Shown here piece by piece: positions 16,985 to 24,900 of a stretch of 64,000 nucleotides of DNA (positions are counted from its first letter, which is position 1; each line of letters opens with the position of its first letter). The notes beneath the pieces are model-generated. The model saw only the letters and a program-made list of their open reading frames with translations, had not been told where the DNA came from and did no database searches. The stretch is from Paenibacillus sp. FSL H7-0357 (GTDB lineage: Bacteria > Bacillota > Bacilli > Paenibacillales > Paenibacillaceae), in the NCBI RefSeq assembly GCF_000758525.1, contig NZ_CP009241.1:2418001-2482000 (forward strand). Reading direction: 5' to 3'. The position numbers were made by a program, and so were the translations under genes.

Positions 16985-18106
16985 TTGAAGAAATCAATGA
17001 TAGTGACCCTGCTAGCCAGTGTCTTTTTAACTTTTTTTATCTTTAATTCTCAGACTTCAGCGGCTGCGGTATTAGAAGGTGTTGATTCCAATTATATAAT
17101 CAAAGATATGAACGGCACGTCACAGCGGCAGAAGATCAATATTTACAATCAGAGTCGGCTTGAGATGGAGATTCTTCCGGATAATTCAATGATTCAGTAT
17201 ACCTATGATGCGAATGGCAACCTTCTTAAGCGAAGTAAGGCCACACCCGCAGAACCGTATATCTTCAGCACTTCAGTAGTCTCCTATGATATTTACCTGA
17301 AAGGAGTTCCTGACAGTGTTAAAACCGTACGTTTTCCGACATGGACGGATTACAATCAGCAAGATGATCTCGAATGGATTGATGGTGTAAAGGTTGCTCC
17401 AAATCTCTGGAGAGGTACGGTCGTTCTGTCCAAACATGGGATGGAAACTGGCGCATATGTAACTCATGTTTATGCGGATAACAAAGCTGTAGCGGGTGTA
17501 ACGACTCAAATTAAGAATACTCAAACAGTCAGAGCTCCTCAAACGGTCGGATTAGATGCTGAATACTATGAGGTAGTTATAGAAGGCGTGTCCAGAACTA
17601 TACAAGAAGTGAAATTCCCTACATGGACAGAAAAGAATGACCAGGATGATATTGAGCGGCCCTATGTGATCGGTGAGCGGATAGGCAATACAACGTGGAA
17701 GATACGGATACCCTTCAGTAAGCACAATTATGAAGCAGGTAACTATTTCACACATATCTATGCCCATGACAAGTATGGCAATTCAAACTATATCGGAGGA
17801 ACGTCAGTTGCTGTTAAGGGAGGTGTAGGTGTATCAGGACCGAAAACAGCCAATATCTCGGCCGGTTCATACGATGTTTTGATATACGGACTAGACCCTA
17901 ATATAAAACGTGTTCAGTTCCCTACATGGACTTCTAATAAAGAGCAGGATGATCTTGAGTGGATTGAAGGTGTGAAGGTTGCCCCTGGAGTCTGGAAAGC
18001 CACAGTATTCTTTCAAAGACATAACTCTGAGGTGGGAAGCTATATCACGCATATCTATGCTGATAATAAATATGTTGGGGCTTTAGTTTGTAATGTTAAC
18101 CGGTAG
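16985..18106 (+). CDS. Secreted protein: YD segment plus three GBS_Bsp-like repeats
   Basis: A 373-residue exported protein, start TTG 16985 after TTGGAGGG. Signal peptide about 1-27 (ends SQTSAAA). Around residue 72 is one YD/Rhs repeat (YTYDANGNLLKR). Then come three repeats of about 95 residues with the core FPTWT..NQQDDLEW ... LSKHGMETGAYVTHVYADN, which matches the GBS Bsp-like repeat (found in secreted Bacillota proteins and cell-wall enzymes). The module is thought to be a beta-sandwich binding unit. There is no catalytic domain and no sortase or S-layer anchor. First gene of a four-gene run ending in the large Rhs toxin gene, 84 bases before the next start and with no terminator between. 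Confidence 0.8.
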   Translation: MKKSMIVTLLASVFLTFFIFNSQTSAAAVLEGVDSNYIIKDMNGTSQRQKINIYNQSRLEMEILPDNSMIQYTYDANGNLLKRSKATPAEPYIFSTSVVSYDIYLKGVPDSVKTVRFPTWTDYNQQDDLEWIDGVKVAPNLWRGTVVLSKHGMETGAYVTHVYADNKAVAGVTTQIKNTQTVRAPQTVGLDAEYYEVVIEGVSRTIQEVKFPTWTEKNDQDDIERPYVIGERIGNTTWKIRIPFSKHNYEAGNYFTHIYAHDKYGNSNYIGGTSVAVKGGVGVSGPKTANISAGSYDVLIYGLDPNIKRVQFPTWTSNKEQDDLEWIEGVKVAPGVWKATVFFQRHNSEVGSYITHIYADNKYVGALVCNVNR

Positions 18107-18190
18107 CTGAGGTACAAATAGCAGAGATAACGAATGCCAAGCAGTAAAAAGAATGAAGTTGGAAAAGTGGAGAGGATGATTGGAGTCAGA

Positions 18191-20179
18191 ATGAAAACCA
18201 ATAAAATTACTAGCTATGCACTGCCATTTTTAATGATTATTGTTGTATTCAGCCTTCTTCAGAACAAGGCTTTTGCTGCAGAGAATGTAGTGGCTCCTAA
18301 AGAATCATTTGAAAGTGGTACTTTTAACGGAACCAGCTATCTCCCTGTGAATGGGACAATTACCAGTGATGCACAAAAGATAGTTAGTGGAAAGTATTCC
18401 GCCTATTTGAGTTCTCAAGCATCAGAGGAGTGGAAGGAATTTTCCTATACAGATCAAAGCAAAATTAAATTCGAAAAAAACACAACCTACTCGGTGACTT
18501 TTTCCTACAAATCATTGGATATGCAGCCGCTGGATGCGAACCGTTTTTTTTATTTCCTTGCTCGCAGTACTGACAACCTGGAAGACAAGCAGTTTACAAC
18601 CTGGAATGATGCAAGTGGGGGAAACGGCATAAGAACGATGACGTTCACAACCGGAAATAAAGCAAACTATTACTTAATTTGGGGAATCCACGCAGGGGGT
18701 GCCCTTTCTATTGATGATATAACAATCGTGAAGAAAATTTCCGCACAGAGCGAATCTTTTGAAAAGGGTTCATTTGATCAGACTAATTTCCTTGCCGGAT
18801 CCGGTGTTATTACGAGTGACCCTGCAAAAATAGTTAACGGTCAATATTCAGCTTATCTCTCTTCATTAAACACAGAGGATTGGAAAGCATTTTCCTATAC
18901 GGATACGAACAAAGTGAAGTTTGAAAAAAATACGACCTACAAAGTTACATTTTCCTATAAAACTATCGATATGGTGCCAACCGGAAGTGATCGCCGTTTT
19001 TATTTTTTAGCCAGAAGTACGGATAATACAGATGATAAAGGCTGGACGGCCTGGAGTGACGCTAGTGGGAACAGGGGAAGAAAGTCGATAACATTCACAA
19101 CGGGAAACAAAGAGAATTACTATTTGATCTGGGGAATATTTAAAGGCGGCGCCCTGTCCATTGACGATATAGAAATCACAAAAGTGAATGAATCCTTCGA
19201 GAGTGGTTCGTTTACCAATACTAATTTCAATGCAGGCTCTGGAGTCATTACTAATGAATCGTCCAAAGTGGTTACTGGACAATATTCAGCTTACCTTAAA
19301 TCACTGGCGACCGAACCAACAAAGGAATTTGTAAATACAGATCTTAATAAGTATAAATTCGAACCTAATACGACTTATTCAGTAACTTTCTCCTATAAAT
19401 CAGCTGACATGGATTCTTCGAACGCCAACCGGTATTTCTATTTCCTGGCCCGAAGTTCAGACAAGCTAGAAGAGAAAGGAATGACTACCTGGCAGAACCC
19501 TAGTGGCAGTAAGGGCAGCAAAACCGTTACATTCACGACAGGGAGCAAGGATAATTACTATCTGGTTTGGGGCATCCGTCAAGGTGGCGCTCTTTCGCTG
19601 GATGATATAGAAATCTCTAAAGTAAGCGAATCTTTTGAAGGTGGCTCATATAGCGGGACTGGCTTTTCACCCGTATCCGGAATGATTACCAATGAATCCT
19701 CAAAAACCGTCAGCGGTTCATATTCTGCCTATTTAAGCTCCACAGCTTCCCAGCAGTGGGCGAATTTCGCAAGTACAGATTTGGATCAAGTGAAGTTTCA
19801 GAGCAATACGACTTATTCAGTGACCTTTTCTTATAAATCTATTGATATGGATTCAACCAATGCTAACCGCTATTTTTACTTCTCAGCACGTGGTCTAGAT
19901 GATATTGAAACCAAAGGCTGGACTACATGGAATAGTGCCTCGGGAACAAAAGGAGTAGAAACAGTCAGCTTTACTACCGGGAATCAAGAAAACTACTATT
20001 TGTTCTGGGGAATTTATGGTGGAGGCGCTCTCTCCATAGATGACATTATTATTAAGCAAGCGACAACTTATCTATACGATGATAATGGAAGGCTGATGCA
20101 GATCAAACAACCCAACAATAAGATTACTTACTATAACTATGACTCAAATGGCAATCTGAAGGGGACTCGAACGGAATAG
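18191..20179 (+). CDS. Secreted protein: four jelly-roll-like repeats plus C-terminal YD segment
   Basis: A 662-residue exported protein. ATG 18191 (MKTNKITSYALPF) is chosen because TGGAG lies 6-10 bases upstream and the signal peptide starts there; the frame is open back to 18134. After the signal peptide (ends NKAFA) come four tandem repeats of about 150 residues, each SFESGTFNGTSYLP ... KIVSGKYSAYLSS ... TTYSVTFSYKS ... RFFYFLARSTDN ... YYLIWGIHAGGALSIDDI. The pattern (paired aromatic strands, final DDI strand) resembles carbohydrate-binding jelly-roll modules; the exact family is unknown. The last 38 residues hold two YD repeats (YLYDDNGRLMQIKQ and YYNYDSNGNLKGTRTE). Confidence 0.8.
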   Translation: MKTNKITSYALPFLMIIVVFSLLQNKAFAAENVVAPKESFESGTFNGTSYLPVNGTITSDAQKIVSGKYSAYLSSQASEEWKEFSYTDQSKIKFEKNTTYSVTFSYKSLDMQPLDANRFFYFLARSTDNLEDKQFTTWNDASGGNGIRTMTFTTGNKANYYLIWGIHAGGALSIDDITIVKKISAQSESFEKGSFDQTNFLAGSGVITSDPAKIVNGQYSAYLSSLNTEDWKAFSYTDTNKVKFEKNTTYKVTFSYKTIDMVPTGSDRRFYFLARSTDNTDDKGWTAWSDASGNRGRKSITFTTGNKENYYLIWGIFKGGALSIDDIEITKVNESFESGSFTNTNFNAGSGVITNESSKVVTGQYSAYLKSLATEPTKEFVNTDLNKYKFEPNTTYSVTFSYKSADMDSSNANRYFYFLARSSDKLEEKGMTTWQNPSGSKGSKTVTFTTGSKDNYYLVWGIRQGGALSLDDIEISKVSESFEGGSYSGTGFSPVSGMITNESSKTVSGSYSAYLSSTASQQWANFASTDLDQVKFQSNTTYSVTFSYKSIDMDSTNANRYFYFSARGLDDIETKGWTTWNSASGTKGVETVSFTTGNQENYYLFWGIYGGGALSIDDIIIKQATTYLYDDNGRLMQIKQPNNKITYYNYDSNGNLKGTRTE

Positions 20180-20221
20180 TGCTACTATGCGCTGAAAGTA
20201 ATTTGCGAAAGAGGAATGCTA

Positions 20222-21823
20222 ATGAAGAAACGGTCAGCTGTATGGATATTTGGCATCATAGTTTTACTATTATCAGCTTTCTTTATTGAACCTCCCTTTG
20301 TATTCGGAAACTCGGGCAATAATCAAAATTATACGTATGATTCCGCAGGAAGACTAAACTACATAGATTCAAGAAGCGGAAGAGTTAGCTTTCAATATGA
20401 TTTGCAGGGGAACTTGACTTCAAAAGTTAATGAAGTAAATCTCGTCGGATTGTACACCGGCACAAGTTCTATATTTTCCGCCACTTCCCAGTACAGCAGT
20501 ACGCAGGGACAGGGGAATTGGTATTACCAGGAATGGGATGGGACGAAATACACAGATCTGAAATATAAGAATAATCAATGGGAGGGATTAACCCCCTATA
20601 CGATTATTTTGAATGATTTTCAACATCCGGATCAGACGGATTCAGTTAGAAAGTGGGTTGCACCTAAGTCAGGGATGATACAAATTTCGGGAATTGTAGC
20701 AAAGAGTAATACAACAAGCGGGGACGGGATCGTTGCTAAGGTATTGAAAAATGATATACAGCTATGGTCAAAAACAGTTGCCTATAATGATTCAACCGGT
20801 TACGAAGTGGGTCTGACCGTGGGGGTGAGCAAAGGCGATGCGATCTATTTCGTAGTAAATAAAAATGCTGAAGCTTCTTATGATGGTACCACGTGGAAAC
20901 CGGTAATAGCATACATGGAGGCCAGCTCCGCTCAGGACCAGTACAGCAGTACGCAGGGGCAAGGGAATTGGTATTACCAGGAATGGGACGGGACGAAATA
21001 CACAGATCTGAAATATAAGAATAATCAGTGGGAGGGATTAACCCCCTATACGATTATTTTGAATGATTTTCAACATCCGGATCAGACGGACTCGGTAAGG
21101 AAGTGGATCGCACCCAAATCAGGGATGATTCGAATTTCAGGAAATGTAGCGAAAAGTAGTACAGGCGGAGGGGATGGGATCGTTGCCAAGGTATTAAAGA
21201 ATAAGATGCAGCTTTGGTCAAAGACAATTGCCTATAATGACGCTGTTGGTTATGAAGTGGGTCTGACCGTGGGGGTGAGTAAAGGCGATGCAATCTATTT
21301 TGTAGTTAATAAAAATGCCGAAGCCTCCTATGATGGTACGACGTGGAAACCGGTAATAGCATACATGGAGGCGAGCTCCGCTCAGGATCAGTACAGCAGT
21401 ACGCAGGGGCAAGGGAATTGGTATTACCAGGAATGGGACGGGACGAAATACACAGATCTGAAATATAAAAATAATCAATGGGAGGGATTAACCCCCTATA
21501 CGATTATTTTGAATGATTTTCAACATCCGGATCAGACGGATTCAGTTAGAAAGTGGATTGCACCCAAGTCCGGTAAGATCCGAATCTCAGGAAATGTAGC
21601 GAAGAGTAGTACAGGCGGAGGGGACGGGATCGTTGCTAAGGTATTGAAAAATAAGATGCAGCTTTGGTCAAAGACAATTGCCTATAATGACGCAGTCGGT
21701 TATGAAGTGGGTCTGACCGTGGGGGTGAGTAAAGGCGATGCGATCTATTTTGTAGTTAATAAAAATGCCGAAGCCGCCTATGACGGAACAATCTGGAGAC
21801 CAGTAATAGCTTTTGTGAATTGA
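20222..21823 (+). CDS. Secreted protein: N-terminal YD segment plus three near-identical beta-rich repeats
   Basis: A 533-residue exported protein. ATG 20222 is preferred (AAAGAGG lies 6-10 bases upstream); an ATG two codons earlier is also in frame. After the signal peptide (ends FVFGNS) two YD repeats follow (YTYDSAGRLNYI, FQYDLQGNLTSK). Then three 150-residue repeats: QYSSTQGQGNWYYQEWDGT ... HPDQTDSVRKWVAPKSG ... DGIVAKVLKN ... GDAIYFVVNKNAEASYDGTTWKP. The pattern is like beta-sandwich sugar-binding modules seen next to glycosidases, but I cannot name the family. The repeats are 450 bases each with almost identical DNA. It lies 82 bases before the Rhs gene. Confidence 0.8.
   Translation: MKKRSAVWIFGIIVLLLSAFFIEPPFVFGNSGNNQNYTYDSAGRLNYIDSRSGRVSFQYDLQGNLTSKVNEVNLVGLYTGTSSIFSATSQYSSTQGQGNWYYQEWDGTKYTDLKYKNNQWEGLTPYTIILNDFQHPDQTDSVRKWVAPKSGMIQISGIVAKSNTTSGDGIVAKVLKNDIQLWSKTVAYNDSTGYEVGLTVGVSKGDAIYFVVNKNAEASYDGTTWKPVIAYMEASSAQDQYSSTQGQGNWYYQEWDGTKYTDLKYKNNQWEGLTPYTIILNDFQHPDQTDSVRKWIAPKSGMIRISGNVAKSSTGGGDGIVAKVLKNKMQLWSKTIAYNDAVGYEVGLTVGVSKGDAIYFVVNKNAEASYDGTTWKPVIAYMEASSAQDQYSSTQGQGNWYYQEWDGTKYTDLKYKNNQWEGLTPYTIILNDFQHPDQTDSVRKWIAPKSGKIRISGNVAKSSTGGGDGIVAKVLKNKMQLWSKTIAYNDAVGYEVGLTVGVSKGDAIYFVVNKNAEAAYDGTIWRPVIAFVN
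20491..21823 (+). repeat. Three tandem 450-base coding repeats
   Basis: GTACAGCAGTACGCAGGG recurs at 20491, 20941 and 21391, exactly 450 bases (150 codons) apart. Copies differ only at scattered positions, which indicates recent duplication or gene conversion. Confidence 0.9.
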
Positions 21824-21905
21824 ATTAGGGTGTGGACCGCTCTTGCACTAGATTCGTTCTTTGCTATACATGATTTTAAAAAATGAATGATAGGGGAGTA
21901 TTTAT

Positions 21906-24900
21906 TTGAAGAATAGAAAAAAGATGAATTCATTTCTCAACGTTGCTTTATCCTTTACTATATTAGTAGGCGGTTTTCCAGTTACAAATGAACGTATAGC
22001 CGCTGCTGAGAGCAATCCGAGCCCTTCCTCTGAATATGTGAAGGCCGAGACTAAGGTGGAAAGTCCTGCTCCTTCTCCAGCCCCATTGAATACCATATCC
22101 GAACAGCAAATTGAGCCTACATTTAATCCCGGAAATATCCAGATGAAATCAGCCTTTGCTGAAAATAAAAAGCTTATAGACGAGGTTGTATCCGTAACTG
22201 GAGACGTTTACGATCCGAACATGTTAACCATTCAAATGTTAAAAGAGAAAACCTATGAAACGCGTATGAAATTAGTTCCTGGGAAAACAAAGGGAAATTT
22301 AGAGAAGCCTCTTGCCCATTCGGCTGAACCCAGGTCCCTGGATTTAACCCAAACAGAAATTGAACCGCTTGTTTTGGCTGGAGCCTCCAAGGTTGATGTA
22401 TATTGGGTGAATTATCTGAGCTTGCTACAGGAGAAGCGAACCCCGCTGGAACTTTGGAAATGGAAACTGAATGAGGGAAGATCCTGGGAAGATATCCAGC
22501 AGGAGCTTGAAAAAGAAGCAGGAATATTCAGTAAGCCTACTGTACAGGAAAATGTGTATGCAACTGAAATGTTGAACCATTTTTCGTTTAACGGAAAGCA
22601 AACAGTTTCCTCCTCAGTATATGGACAAGAAGAGGGTACCGGGAAAGGGTATCGATCAGAATTAGCTCTCTCCATGAGTACCTTCGATGCAGCCGTATCC
22701 GGTGTAATCAACAAGTTAGCCCTTGCTCAAATCAATCAAACCTATAAACCGCAGTTTAATGACCGCAACAGTTCCAGTGAAATGGTCGATCCAGTGTCAG
22801 GGAGTGTGACCCGAAAAGAAAACCTGATTCACTTGCCTGGTGTGGATGGACTGGACTTAGATATTGGCCTTATGTATAACTCTAACCAAAGTATTCCCTT
22901 TCTTATTAGTACATGGTGGGATCCCAACTTCCAGAGTTGGGAATATAGCTACAATTATCGTCTTCCGGTCTTAGGCAGTGGGTGGTCGTATCAATTCCCA
23001 TACTTACAAAGAGCTGGTGATACGGGGTTCATCTACCACGATGGAACAGGCAATGCGTATAGAGTTCGTGATGACAATAGTAATGATGAACTCTCACTTT
23101 ATACAAATTTACTCAATTATAAAGGCAAAGACAAGCGACTGGTATATGAAAACTGGAACAATGGCGCATTCAGTAATGGGCAACAAAGATCAAGTTCCTA
23201 CATTGAATACTTAGATCTTAAACGAGAATACTTTTCCAATGATGGGGAGTTAATTGGAATCGTAGATCGCTTCGGAAATACGATTACATTTAAATACGAC
23301 GGATCAAGAAGATTGTTCTCGATAACGGATACCGTTGGCCGTGTGGTGAAATTTAATTACGAGGAAGACCTGGATTCCGAGGTGTTTGATGGGGAAAACG
23401 TAGATATTCGGGTCTATAGCGAAGAGAACGCAACGCAAGAAGTTCAGAAGGTGGTATTGACGAAAGGGAGAGTATTGGGGGAAATCCAAAGAAATATAGG
23501 CATACCCCCACTTCAAAAGTATATTCCGTACCTTGCGTCAATTACCGATCAAAACGGAGAGAAAACCTATTTCGAGTATCAAAATGGCTTTTCTTCTTAT
23601 GTTGGTTCTTACGACGGATTTCTTTTTAATTCGTTCCTGAAAAAAATTACGTATCCCAATTCTGTTACAGAATATGAATATGAACAAGCCGATCGTCATA
23701 CCGGCCCGAATTCCACCGTCGTAGAGTATCGGGCGAAATCTAGAAAGGACAAGACGGCATCCAAGACGTATCAGGAAATAAACTATACTTATACAGGTGA
23801 TTATACGGGGAATACCCCGGATCAATATCCCGCTGTTTTGCCTGCGGATTTTCGGTTTAGTACGACGTCAACTGTGGTTAGCACGACTGCCAGTAATGGG
23901 CTCCAAACCACTCATACATTTGATAAAGATGGCAGAGTGCTTCGGACGGAAACCCGGGAGGCTGGAGGCGAGCGGAAGATCACTGACAATACGGCGTTTC
24001 ATGGAGTCTTTACCCGGTATCCCACAAGGACTACCCTCTCGGAGTATGCTCCCCAAGACACTGAAGCAACCGCAAATCATTTATACACCGAAACCGTGTA
24101 TAACAGCTGGGGGCAGGTTGAGAGTCAAACGAAGCCGTTGACCGGAGATCAGTTTAATAATCCGGCAATCAAACAGCATTATACAACCACCTACCAGTAT
24201 GAACCTAAGTATCATTTGCTGGAAACGCAGTCCTGGTATAACAATGAAAATGATGCAGCACCGCAAAATGAACGTTATACCTATACTGCTGAAGGGCGGC
24301 CGGTAACGGTAACCAATGCGTTAGGAGACAGGACGGTATACAGTTATAGTTATTTTAATAGTACGGGAGGGATCTCCCAGGCAACGGCGGAGAAGACTGC
24401 CCAAGGCCAACTGGTGGCCAAAAGCGTGACCCAGTACGGGCCCGAAGGCCGCCGTGCTTACCCTACCGAACAACAGCAGTGGTTCAACATTGGTAAATCC
24501 AATCAGCAGATTGTGAAAACCACGATGAGCTATGAGATGGGTTACGGGTTGCTGAAAAGTCAGAGCGACGGAAATGGCAAGACCACAATGTATGAATATG
24601 ATGCTGCAGGGCGTCTGAAAAAAGAGACCTATCCAAATCGCACCAACGCCAACGGGGAAGTGTACAGCGAGGTCGTAGAGTACAACTACTACAACACAAG
24701 TTCCGCACAGTTTGATGCTGTCAATACGGGAATGCCGGTCTTAAAAGTGGACTCTATCCGAACTGTCACTCAGTTATCGAATAACAGCGTGGTTAAAACC
24801 TATGCCAATGTACTTTATAACGGAATGGGTTTGGCCCTTTTAGAGGAACACTTTGATGATAACGCTGGAAAGTGGGTGTTCACCCAGTATCACTATGACG

